A stretch of DNA of 64,000 nt from Rachicladosporium sp. CCFEE 5018 (Eukaryota > Ascomycota > Dothideomycetes > Cladosporiales > Cladosporiaceae), in the NCBI GenBank assembly GCA_002077045.2, contig KZ111147.1, positions 724,037 to 788,036 on the forward strand, read 5' to 3'. The translations under genes were made by a program, and so were the position numbers. Shown one piece after another: positions 32,282 to 41,574 of the stretch (its first letter is position 1; each line of letters begins with the position of its first letter). The notes under the pieces are model-generated. The model had not been told where the DNA came from. It saw only the letters and a program-made list of their open reading frames with translations, and did not search any database.

Positions 32282-34160
32282 GATCGATTGATCGAAACGA
32301 CTGTTGCGCGAGAACAACGCTGTACACTGACCAGCAAAGAAACAACAAGACGAGAAGAGCAAATGCTGTTATACTTCCCCAGCAGTGGCGTACATCGTCT
32401 CAGCGGCCCAGTCCACGCCCGTCGAATACGACGCAATTAGCGAACCTGGCGCGCAGATCAATACCATCAGGCAACCTTGTGCCGAGAGCCGGCCAGTAGG
32501 AGGTAGGGTGTACGGCTCTAGCGCGTGCGATGCCCAGGCTAGGGGGTCAGCCTTGACTGGGAGAAGTCTAGTCAAGCTTTTTGCGGGAGAGTTTGTGAGA
32601 ACGTGGCGCCTCATGGGGAAGTCCCGAACTATCGTTTCGTTCCTGCGTCTGACATCGAATGTAGATCTGTATGTGGTTTTGTGGAGCTACACGAGCGACT
32701 GTGATGGACAATTTGGGGGCCATGTGGCGACCAAGACCAGTGATGCCATTCTTCTAGCGACAACGTGGCGGATTTTGATGGGGATTGGAACACTGCACCA
32801 CGGTTCGGCCGCGGCCTCCACGACAGACCCTGAAGCGCACGTTGCTGAGGTCTGCCCCGATGAGGACAAGCTTTGCCAACATGCCTCACAAGCCCCTGTT
32901 CCGCCCCTGTTCCGCTCTTACCGCTGCAAGGCTGTGGGGCCGCGAAACTTCTTTTGCTACTGCCCAGAATAGCCATGCCTCTCGACTCGAGTCACGGGGC
33001 TCTACAGTTGCTCTACACTTGCATGGATCTACGTGCCCTACAGCACGGGTATTCGGCTCAAGCACCGCGATGTAGCCGGCTTGACCGGTCGAATATATTG
33101 CACTCTTTCAGAAGCTTGGTCTGGGCAGTGGGGCGGCTGACATGAGTACGAGTCCTCATCTCGGCAGACATCAGCGAGATGCAATATAGATGCTTTCACG
33201 TTGCGGCAGAGCTACATTGCGCGTACAGTACTGTATGTCAGAGGGGCCATCGGCTGATAGTGACAGTGATGCAGGGATCTAGGTCGTGTCTGGTAGCCTC
33301 TTGATCAGAATAAGGAAACGCTAGCGGCCATGCGCGACATACAGCCCTCTTCTATGACTACTGCAGGTGCTCGACAGAGACTTCAATGATAGCCGAGGAA
33401 AAGTCCAGGTCGTCAGGCATGAAACATATCGAAAGGCAGACGGCCCGCAGAGCAAGATCTGAAGGTTAACGAGCGCGCAACGATAGCACCCTCCACAGTA
33501 ACGGACAAGGAACTCAAGGGACGACGCGACAGAGCTTCCATTACCACGGCGGTTGCTCCGACTAGAATCTTTCCTCCGCAGCCAGAAGTGCAGTCCACCC
33601 TCGCCGGAATATAGAGCTGCGAACTCTGATACAAAGGTCTGCTGAAGGTCCCTCGTGCTACCATCGACAGCGTTACGACGCTTTCGCCACCGCGAAGAGA
33701 TCTCTGAGAGACACTTACTTCGACTAGTCAGCAGGAGACCCTCGCTCCATAGTGCATCAACTCTACGTTCACACAACAGGCCTGTTGTCGATGATCGCAT
33801 AAGAGGTCTCCAGACTTCTACATGAGTGAAGCTAGCCTTGCAGTCGGGCCGAGAGGCCACGTAAATGCCATTCGTGTGAGACAGCGCTATCTGCTCGAAT
33901 CGTTCTGTCGGAGCCTCGAGGCTGACCGAAGAGCCGGCCTTGCAATATCCGGCATGGTTAGACCTTGGCTAGACCTAAGTGCCGTTGTGCCGTCATCATC
34001 AGAGAAGGACTCCAGGCTAGGAAGGGAGCTGAAGCGGTGTCGCTTCTCGCCCACGTGGAGCTCCCGCTTCACACTTCACGTCTGCCACATGGTAGTCGTA
34101 CCACGGCGTACATGGTAAGCTGACATTTCCATCCCCGCTGTCGGAAACTTACCTATCTGG
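32282..34160. other. Intergenic region, no gene recognised
   Basis: About 1.9 kb. It includes the deacetylase promoter and leader (left) and the CWC27 3' region (right). A 179-codon minus-strand frame at 33321-33860 has unbiased composition and no motif, and I do not call it a gene. Other frames are shorter. Confidence 0.5.
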
Positions 34161-35669
34161 CTACTTCCTCTCTTTCCCCTTCCCCCTCCTCCCCGCCTCC
34201 TTGATTTCCGTCGCCTTTACCCTGGGGTCGATAACTTCAATCTCTGCCATCCTCCGCTTCCACTCCAGATCCTTGCCCAACTTATCCTTAGCAGCAATAA
34301 GTCGATGCGACATCCATCCCGGATCGTCATCACCATCCTCATCAGCTTCGTGATCAGGCTGTCCCTCGTCCCAGGATTTGCAGCTTTGGCAGTTGGCGAT
34401 GAAGTGCAGGTCGCAGAGCGCCGCTTCATCGTCTTCGGCGGTGTCTGTGGGTGCTGGGTTGGCTGAGGGATCAGTGAAGGGCTGGTGCGTGCCGTTGGTA
34501 GCTACGGGGGGTTCAGCTGAGTGCGTTTCGTCGAGCTGCTTTTTCCAGGCGTTGAAGAGGTCGAAGGAGGATTTGTCGTCGGTAGGTTTGCCGCGTTTTC
34601 GAGCTCGGGTGCTGGTCGCGGGTATCATTGCTTCTAGCAGACTCTTCGGTTTCTCGTGATGTGTTGGTGCTATATCTGTTGTGCGCTTCATGCTTGCCCT
34701 GATTGCTGCGATCTCTGCGTTCGTCTTCTCGAGTGCAGTCTGCGCCTTTGAGCTGCGGATATCTTCTGCGGGTTCGTCTTCATCATCGTCAATGTCCATT
34801 CGTTCGGGCGGCCGGGGAGCTCGCACTGCTGCGGCAGTCCTGATCTCGGGCTCAAGCTCTGGAGAAGATGACTTTCCTCTCGGAGTTGGCTTAGTCTTCT
34901 TATGTGCCGGCAACTTGTCCACAACAGCTGCATCCTCATCTCCGACCGACGCGGTATCCTCTACCACGACCAACTTCGGGTTCACCTTTGCTTTCTTGAG
35001 CACCGGCGCACTCCCCACATCCTCTCCCTCATCCCCACCAAAGCTCAGCACGTTCTTCCCCGCAGGCTTCTTCCGCTTCTTCACGCCATCCTTCTCCTTT
35101 ACTGTCCTCGGCGCATCAACAACCCTCGCAACCATATCCTCAAAAGGATTAACCAACACCTCCGTTCCCGTGATCCGTGTAGGATACATCGGCCTCTCAC
35201 TCCCCTCCCCCTCACCCATCTCCGCCTCCCCCATCTTAATCAAATTATATATCGTCTCGCCCTCCACCCTCCCAAACATCGTATGCTTCCCCTGCAACTC
35301 CGGCGTCGCCCCAAGCGTCAAGAAGAACTGACTCCCATTGCTCCCCTTGCCCTCATTGGCCATCCCCAGCAGCCCTCGCCGATTGAATTTAAGCCGACTG
35401 TGCAGCTCATCTTCGAAGCCATCGCCATTGTTGATCGCGCTGATGCCGCCGGAGCCGGTGCCTGTGGGATCTCCGCCTTGGAGGATGAAGTTTGGGACCA
35501 GGCGGTGGAAAATGGTGTTGGTGTAGTAGGAGTCTAGGCAGTGTTGGAGGAAGTTTCGGGTTGCGAGGGGGGCTTGGGCGCCCCAGAGCTCGAGGAGGAG
35601 GTCGCCGGTTGTGGTGTGCAGGATCACTTTGGCCGTGGGTTGGGGCTCGAGGTTGTAGAGGGAGGCCAT
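34161..35669 (-). CDS. cwc27: Spliceosomal peptidyl-prolyl isomerase CWC27
   Basis: A single-exon 502-residue cyclophilin of the activated spliceosome. The N-terminal cyclophilin domain (about residues 10-175) contains VILHTTTGDLLLELW, FHRLVPNFILQGGDPTGTGS, GLLGMANEGKGSNGSQFF and KHTMFGRVEGE. The tryptophan that binds cyclosporin in cyclophilin A is absent (ELQGKHTMFG), as is usual for CWC27, so isomerase activity may be weak or lost. After the domain comes the NPFEDM block, then a long charged disordered region (AGKNVLSFGGDEGED, RAPRPPERMDIDDDEDEPAE) ending in the helical C-terminus DLEWKRRMAEIEVIDPR...GRRGKGKERK. The ATG at 35669 (MASLYNLEP) is the usual start; the frame upstream has only a GTG. 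It stands divergently from Get5, with 289 bp between the two starts. Confidence 0.92.
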   Translation of the reverse strand: MASLYNLEPQPTAKVILHTTTGDLLLELWGAQAPLATRNFLQHCLDSYYTNTIFHRLVPNFILQGGDPTGTGSGGISAINNGDGFEDELHSRLKFNRRGLLGMANEGKGSNGSQFFLTLGATPELQGKHTMFGRVEGETIYNLIKMGEAEMGEGEGSERPMYPTRITGTEVLVNPFEDMVARVVDAPRTVKEKDGVKKRKKPAGKNVLSFGGDEGEDVGSAPVLKKAKVNPKLVVVEDTASVGDEDAAVVDKLPAHKKTKPTPRGKSSSPELEPEIRTAAAVRAPRPPERMDIDDDEDEPAEDIRSSKAQTALEKTNAEIAAIRASMKRTTDIAPTHHEKPKSLLEAMIPATSTRARKRGKPTDDKSSFDLFNAWKKQLDETHSAEPPVATNGTHQPFTDPSANPAPTDTAEDDEAALCDLHFIANCQSCKSWDEGQPDHEADEDGDDDPGWMSHRLIAAKDKLGKDLEWKRRMAEIEVIDPRVKATEIKEAGRRGKGKERK

Positions 35670-35958
35670 CACTGTGTGTCGTCCTTAATGCTGAGAGCTC
35701 CCCTCCACATTATACTATGGTCGGCGTAGGACATGTATGATGTATCGCGACATCTGCAGCATGCAGGTGCATCTGCGACACATTTCACGACAGCTTCCAG
35801 CGATGACCTCACACCCAACCCTCCCACAAACCAGGCACCTCCACCTCGAACTCTCCTCCCCTCCATACTATTAACAACACATCTCACACTCATCACCCGC
35901 AACACTGGCTTACTTCACCGAAGGCGACACGCTATACGGAGGCTTCCAACGCACCATC
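35670..35958. promoter_or_regulatory. Shared divergent promoter region of CWC27 and GET5
   Basis: A compact 289-bp interval between two start codons facing away from each other. It must carry both promoters. The stretch before GET5 is C/A-rich (CCTCCCCTCCATACTATT), typical of a fungal 5' leader. No specific factor site is claimed. Confidence 0.5.
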
Positions 35959-36711
35959 ATGTCCGAAGTCACCTTCGCCAAATCCTTCCTCTCGCAGCTC
36001 GACAAGAAACCCATCAAACTTCCCTCCGACCATGTCTCCGATCCGCGACAGTATCCCAACCAATCGCCCTTCACTCTGCCTAGACAGACACATCCATTCC
36101 CACGTCGGGCGATAGGTACAGGGGCGAAGGCAGGGGAGAAGGAGGTGGCAGTGACGGTGACGTTGACGGCTGTGAGGGGAGGGGAGGGGCCGGTGAAGCT
36201 GGAGGGCGTGGGGTTGGATGCTAGTATACATGACTTGAAGACGAAGTATGCGGAGAAGACCGGGCTGCCGCAGGAGAAGATCAAGCTGCTGTATAACAAG
36301 AAACCAGCCGGCGATCTCAAGACTCTTAAAGAACTCGGCGTAACAGGCAGCACCGTCGAGCTCGGCGTCATGGTCCTCGGAGGCGCCAGCGCGGCCGTCA
36401 CACCCGCTGCTGTCGAGAAGAGCAACCCGGTAGACGCCGCTGTGCCTGCCGTGCCTGTAGTGCCTGCTGCTGGAGGTGAGGACAAGATGGACGTCGACGA
36501 TCCGCCTCCAGTCGTACCGGGACCTGGCAGCGAGACGGCGAAGGCTGAGGCCGAGGAGAAGGCGAAGGGACCAAGTGGGCCTGGAGCGCTGAATACGGGG
36601 GAGTTCTGGACGGATTTGCAGGAGTTTTTGACGCAGAGACTGCGGGATGGGGAGGAGGCGGAACGGTTGATAAAGGTGTTTAAGATTGCTTGGATTAATT
36701 CGAAGGAGTAG
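35959..36711 (+). CDS. get5: GET-pathway ubiquitin-like protein Get5/Mdy2
   Basis: A single-exon 250-residue cytosolic protein that links Get4 to Sgt2 during delivery of tail-anchored proteins to the ER. The N-terminal Get4-binding segment is TFAKSFLSQLDKKPIKLPSD followed by PRQYPNQSPFTLPR. The ubiquitin-like domain (about residues 60-140) includes VKLEGVGLDASIHDLKTKYA, LPQEKIKLLYNKKP and LGVTGSTVELGVMVLGG. An Ala/Pro/Val-rich linker (with GGEDKMDVDDPPPVVPGPG) follows. The last 40 residues (FWTDLQEFLTQRLRDGEEAE, then RLIKVFKIAW) form the homodimerisation helix region. The order of these three parts is diagnostic. ATG at 35959 sits in a good context (ATCATGTCC). Confidence 0.92.
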   Translation: MSEVTFAKSFLSQLDKKPIKLPSDHVSDPRQYPNQSPFTLPRQTHPFPRRAIGTGAKAGEKEVAVTVTLTAVRGGEGPVKLEGVGLDASIHDLKTKYAEKTGLPQEKIKLLYNKKPAGDLKTLKELGVTGSTVELGVMVLGGASAAVTPAAVEKSNPVDAAVPAVPVVPAAGGEDKMDVDDPPPVVPGPGSETAKAEAEEKAKGPSGPGALNTGEFWTDLQEFLTQRLRDGEEAERLIKVFKIAWINSKE

Positions 36712-36998
36712 CATTGTTCATGTTTTGCTGGCGGAGACCTGCACATAATCGATGACCGGACACATAGATTGACATGAGAGCATACAGTCTGGAAATGCAA
36801 CCGAAAAACCCTACATGCGAGCTCAGCATTCGCGCCTCCAGTGATCTCAATTTCTGCTGGCTCGGACCCTCCCATCACAGGTCAGCTGCGAATATTTAAG
36901 CTCGCCGGGATTGCCAGACAGCGTCGAGCTTCGCCTTCATCAGATCACCACAGCCTTCCCAACATCGATCGTTACGATCGCTGAATGCAGAGCCAAGA

Positions 36999-38642
36999 CT
37001 ACCGATGCGCCATCCCATGCACCCAGCCCATGATGAACAGGGGTATCACCGCAATGATCCAGAAAATCCACACAATCCCGACAGCAAAATAAACCCTCAC
37101 AGTCTCGATCCAGCTCCCATAATACCCTTCTCTCAGCTTCTGCTCGTCACTCTTCTCCGGCACACCAGCAAGCGCCTCGACCATCTTGCGCGCGACTTGC
37201 AGGTTGATCTCGTCCCAGGTCGTAGCTTCAGCTTGCAGTCTAGCCTTACCCGCCATTCGCAGCCGTAAGTCAGAGTCGTTCGCGAGCTCCAACGCTTTCG
37301 CCACGAAGCCGTCCAGGTCTTGTGGCGGAACTAGAAAGCCAGACTCGCCGTGTTTGACGGTCTCGCTTGGTCCGCCCTCGTCTCTGGCGATGACCGGAAC
37401 GCCGGAAGCCATGCTCTCCAGTACCACCAAGCCGAATGTCTCGGTGATGCTGCAGTGGAGAAAGACATCTGCAGCCGCATACGCTCGTGCTAGTGCAACG
37501 CCGCGCAGCACGCCTGTGAAGATCACACGCGAAGCGATAGGTCGGAAGTAGTTATGCACTTCCGCCTCGACAGCGGCGTTCTTGTTTCCACCGACAATGA
37601 GCAGCTTGAAGTCCAGCCCAGAGTCTGCGAGAGCTATGGCGGCGCGGGCGAGGAATTCGAAGCCCTTTTCAGGCGCGAGACGGGAGATGCAAGCGAAGAT
37701 GATCTCGCCATTCGGCGCTAGTTCCTTGCGATAAGCGTCGTCCCTTCGAGAAGGGTGGAAAAGCGTCGTGTCAACGCCGCGGCCGAGTTGCTGCATCCTC
37801 TCCGCCGGCGCACCGGCAGCGACCATATAAGACTTGATATACGCCGAAGGATAGAAAATCGTATGCACCGCAGGAGAACGGAACAAGTAGCCTTGCACCA
37901 GCTGCAGCATCACAACAGCGTACGTATCCATGGGAGGAGCGAAGAGAATGGTGCTGTAATGAGAAAGATCTGTCTGGAAGTTCAGGAGTGTTGGAATTGG
38001 GTTCCTGAGCTGCCGGAGCTGGACGAGGAATTGGAAGCCCACGCTCGCCGGCGAGGCGAGATAGATCAAGTCGGGCTTGAAGGTCCGGTCGTACAGCACG
38101 CCGAGGCGGAAGGGGTAGGCGACTGAGAGGTCGGGGTTGTAGGGGAGAGGGGAGCCATGGGGGCGGTACTCGGGGTTCACCCTCGGGCCAGTAGTGGTCT
38201 CGACCTTCCGCTTTGGCTCTTCGCTGCGGCTGCGGTTGATCATCAGAGGTCGCTTCGTGCTGCTAGTGGGTTGCAGCAGCGGCTGCTGAGCGGCCTTGTC
38301 GGATGCATCTCGTTCATGATGCCAGGTCCAGGCGCCTCCCAGTGCTCGAGATCCTAGCGATGAGGACTTGGCTTCGATCGAGCGAACCCAGTCTTTGTTG
38401 ACTATGGGCACTCTCTCCGGCTTGACTTCAGTCTTAGTGTCGTTGGCATTGATGGGCTGGCCAGCGTATTGCGGCGCAACGGTCGCGACGTTGACGCCAT
38501 TCTTCCGTAGATAGTCTATGAGACTCTGCGTTGTTCTGCTCACTCCGTTGATCGGTCCTAGGGATTCGCTCGCTAGCAGCACTTTCTTGCCAACCAACTC
38601 AGAAGGGAAGTCCGAGCTCGTAGCCGTTGGTGAAGTCGCCAT
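36999..38642 (-). CDS. Family GT4 glycosyltransferase, MgtA-like alpha-mannosyltransferase
   Basis: A single-exon 547-residue GT-B enzyme. The start is the ATG at 38642 (MATSPTATSSD); upstream in frame only a GTG. The N-terminal donor-independent half opens KVLLASESLGPINGVSRTTQ and LIDYLRKNGVNVATVAPQY, with a disordered insertion of about 80 residues (KSSSLGSRALGGAWTWHHER...RSRSEEPKRKVETTTG). The acceptor-side PDLIYLASPASVGFQ leads into the GT4 catalytic half: GRGVDTTLFHPSRR, ISRLAPEKGFEFLARAA, LIVGGNKN, FTGVLRG and the E-x7-E motif ETFGLVVLESMASGVPVIAR. A C-terminal membrane helix (FAVGIVWIFWIIAVIPLFIM) anchors it. MgtA-type proteins are considered cell-wall or sphingolipid glycan mannosyltransferases. 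It faces away from the UDP-glucose dehydrogenase gene. Confidence 0.88.
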   Translation of the reverse strand: MATSPTATSSDFPSELVGKKVLLASESLGPINGVSRTTQSLIDYLRKNGVNVATVAPQYAGQPINANDTKTEVKPERVPIVNKDWVRSIEAKSSSLGSRALGGAWTWHHERDASDKAAQQPLLQPTSSTKRPLMINRSRSEEPKRKVETTTGPRVNPEYRPHGSPLPYNPDLSVAYPFRLGVLYDRTFKPDLIYLASPASVGFQFLVQLRQLRNPIPTLLNFQTDLSHYSTILFAPPMDTYAVVMLQLVQGYLFRSPAVHTIFYPSAYIKSYMVAAGAPAERMQQLGRGVDTTLFHPSRRDDAYRKELAPNGEIIFACISRLAPEKGFEFLARAAIALADSGLDFKLLIVGGNKNAAVEAEVHNYFRPIASRVIFTGVLRGVALARAYAAADVFLHCSITETFGLVVLESMASGVPVIARDEGGPSETVKHGESGFLVPPQDLDGFVAKALELANDSDLRLRMAGKARLQAEATTWDEINLQVARKMVEALAGVPEKSDEQKLREGYYGSWIETVRVYFAVGIVWIFWIIAVIPLFIMGWVHGMAHR

Positions 38643-39463
38643 AGTGGGCCGGGAGTCGGAGAAACTGGGTCCGATAGATGGTGTTCGCACGTCTGCTTCA
38701 CGACATCTCCTTCTGTGCGCCGTGAGCTGTGAGGGAGATTATTTGCCACCAGAGTACGCTCGTCGCCCTAAGTGGACTTTCTCTTGCCTGCACGATAGCA
38801 GTGACTGCTTCTATCCGGCAGTCGAACTTACATAACAAACCCTCATGCACAAAACTCTTCACCCTCCCATGACAAGGGCGCCTCGAAGCATATCACAACC
38901 CCACCACAACAACCGCCGGACTACATCGCGATAGTGCCCCTCCAAGGAACCATCCAGCGCGTGTCATTACGAGCACGAGGCCCAGCGACGAGATGGTCGC
39001 AGCATTCCTTACAGACCACAGGATTCGCCCATGCGCGCGTACTCGATGCTGATTGGCTGGAATGCGATCTCCGACTTCAGGTATGGGTGAGGTTGGAGGG
39101 GTCTATCGCGGAGGGACTGTCGTATTGACAGACGCTCAACGAGGCGGTACGTGACGTTGTCGCGGTAAGTAATGGCTTTGGTGGGTTGACCTCGGCGGAG
39201 GCGGCGAGTATCGGTTGCTTGTCCTGTCATTTCCCGCGAAGTCTGGTGGAAGTGCCTGCAGGTAATCTCCCTTTGCATGTATTGCCTTGTTCGTATGCAC
39301 GTGGAGGCCGTGGCGCAATGATTTCTTGACTTTCTCGACTTTCTTCTCTTGCTCATGTTCAATTCCGACACCACAGTACAGCCTACCCAAAGCGCATATC
39401 TAGAGGCATACGAAGACGAAGAGAAGCAAAGTGAAGCATCTGCAACAATCTGACTTGTGATAC
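38643..39463. promoter_or_regulatory. Divergent intergenic region between GT4 and UGD genes
   Basis: About 820 bp separating two start codons in opposite directions. Both promoters must lie here, so joint control is possible. Short frames only. No defined regulatory motif is claimed. Confidence 0.4.
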
Positions 39464-41574
39464 ATGGCCGTTCAGATGGATCGCACGCCCTCGCTCACGG
39501 GGTCGGAAGACTGCACAGATTCGAGCTCGAATTGCTCGGTGCCCGACACTCCAGCGAACTGGTCACCTAATGTGGTGGGAGAGCATTACTCGATACCCAT
39601 GGACGAGATTGCTCTTCAACCGGTCATGAGGGCAGATTTGCCTCTCGGCGGCTCGCGAGAAGGACGCATCAGTCACAGTGTGCGACGGCAGATCCGCAAC
39701 GTGTGCTGCATAGGAGCAGGCTACGTCGGTACGTGGTTGCGAACGTAACCAATGCTCTATTTCCATTTCCTAACAAGCTCGGGCAGGTGGACCGACGGCC
39801 GCAATGATCGCTCTGCACAATCCGCACATCCGCGTTACAGTTGTCGACAGGGACGAGAGGCGAATTCGTGCATGGAACAGTCGGCATCTCCCCATACACG
39901 AGCCCGGTCTCAGCGATGTCGTGCGTGCTGCAAGAGATGGTCTTCGGCCGGGCGTTGACGGCACTGGACGCGCTGATGCATCGAATGATGAGAGCTCGAC
40001 GCGGGCGCCGAACCTCTTCTTCTCGATTGCTTGCGCGGAGACCATTGCAGAGGCCGATGTTGTCATGATCAGTGTGAATACTCCTACAAAGCGTCGAGGG
40101 CAAGGTGCTGGCCGAGCGACGGACATGACCGCATTCGAGGGAGCGACGCGAGATGTTGCTACGCACTCAAGAAGAGGCTGCATTATAGTGGAGAAGAGCA
40201 CAGTGCCCTGCAAGACAGGGCAGCTCATCAATAATATCGTGAGCTGGTCCACTTGCAGACGGCTGATCTGATGCTAATGATTGCTGCAGACACAACAACA
40301 CAGAACCGAGCTCGATTTCCCAGTCCTTTCGAATCGAGAGTTCCTCTCGGAAGGCACCGCAATCAAAGACCTCATGCGACCCGATCGCGTGATCATAGGA
40401 TGCGAGTCCACGCCATCTGGCACTGCCGCAGCAGAGGCACTAGCAGACTTATACGCAAGCTGGGTTCCACGAGAGCGCATCGTAACGAACAATATTTGGT
40501 CAGCGGAGCTCTGCAAGTTGACGGCAAACGCTATGCTGGCACAAAGAATCAGCAGCATAAACTCTATCTCGGCGATCTGCGAGCGAACGGGCGCGGACGT
40601 GGGCGAGATTGCAAAGAGCATTGGACTCGACAGGAGGATAGGACCGCAATTCCTCAAAGCTGGGCTTGGCTTTGGCGGATCGTGTTTCAGGAAAGATATT
40701 GCGAGCTTGACATATCTGGCGGAGTCGCTTGGATTGCCAGAGGTGGCTGCGTACTGGGAGCAGGTGAGTTGGAACGGAACATATCTGCGCGAACGAACGT
40801 TGTACTGATTGCTATGCGTAGGTCCTCACGATGAACAACTATCAACGAGATCGATTCGCACTCAACGTCATCGCGAAGCTCAATAATTCGCTCCGGGGCA
40901 AGAAGATCACTATCCTGGGCTACGCCTTCAAGAAAGATACTGGCGACGCCCGAGAATCGCCAGCGCTGGATGTCGTTCGAATACTGTTAGAGGAAGGACC
41001 TAAAAGCATCGCCATCTTTGATCCGCTCTGCAGCGAGGCAGATATTCGATACGAGCTATCTGCACTCCCTGCCGCTGATGCGCAAGATGTTGTGAAAGTC
41101 TGCGCAGATCCGTACGAGGCGTGTGAAGATAGTAGTGCTGTGCTGGTGTTGACGGACTGGGACATGTTCAAGCTGCACGCTCGACCTGCTCCAGTCAAAG
41201 CGCAGCCGGTGGATTCGCCCATGATCGCGAGCTTCTCGCCATCAACGCCTGCGGATCTGCTACATCTTCCGCAAAGATCCAAGGAGACGCCGCCTACAGC
41301 TGTAAGAAACATGGTAGCAGCCAGCACTCTGCCAGAGGAGATCGTCGCTAGGCTTCGACCCCAAGCGGAGTGCGGGACAGGGTGCGAGGACTGCCTTCTA
41401 GTGAGGAAGAGCACAGGCTCGAAACAGCGGCAAGAGGCAGTGGACTGGAGTCGAGTGGCGACATTGGTCAGGCAGCCTAAGATGCTGTTCGACGGAAGGA
41501 ACATACTTGATGCGGCTGGCATGGACGCACTCGGCTTCAGGCTGGAGACGCTGGGACGCGCGAGCTTGGTCTAA
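39464..41574 (+). CDS. UDP-glucose 6-dehydrogenase
   Basis: A 647-residue enzyme oxidising UDP-glucose to UDP-glucuronate with two NAD+. Four exons: 39464-39728, 39787-40238, 40290-40763, 40822-41574; introns 58, 51 and 58 bp, all frame-consistent. After an unusual polar N-terminal extension of about 75 residues comes the Rossmann motif IGAGYVGGPTAAMIA. Further marks are HLPIHEPGL, SVNTPTKRRG, IIVEKSTVPCKTG, REFLSEGTAI and the catalytic block GLGFGGSCFRKDI with the active-site cysteine near residue 370. The UDP-binding C-terminal domain starts LGYAFKKDTGDARESPALDV and includes LVLTDWDMFK. An insertion of about 90 residues (QPVDSPMIASFSPS to CEDCLLVRKSTG) precedes the final RQPKMLFDGRNIL. Classical family members are about 460-490 residues, so both additions are notable. 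It could feed glucuronate or xylose units into surface glycans. Confidence 0.92.

Noticed and set aside
33321..33860. 179-codon minus-strand open frame
   Set aside because: No ordered features, no promoter or splice context and no recognisable family; length is compatible with chance.
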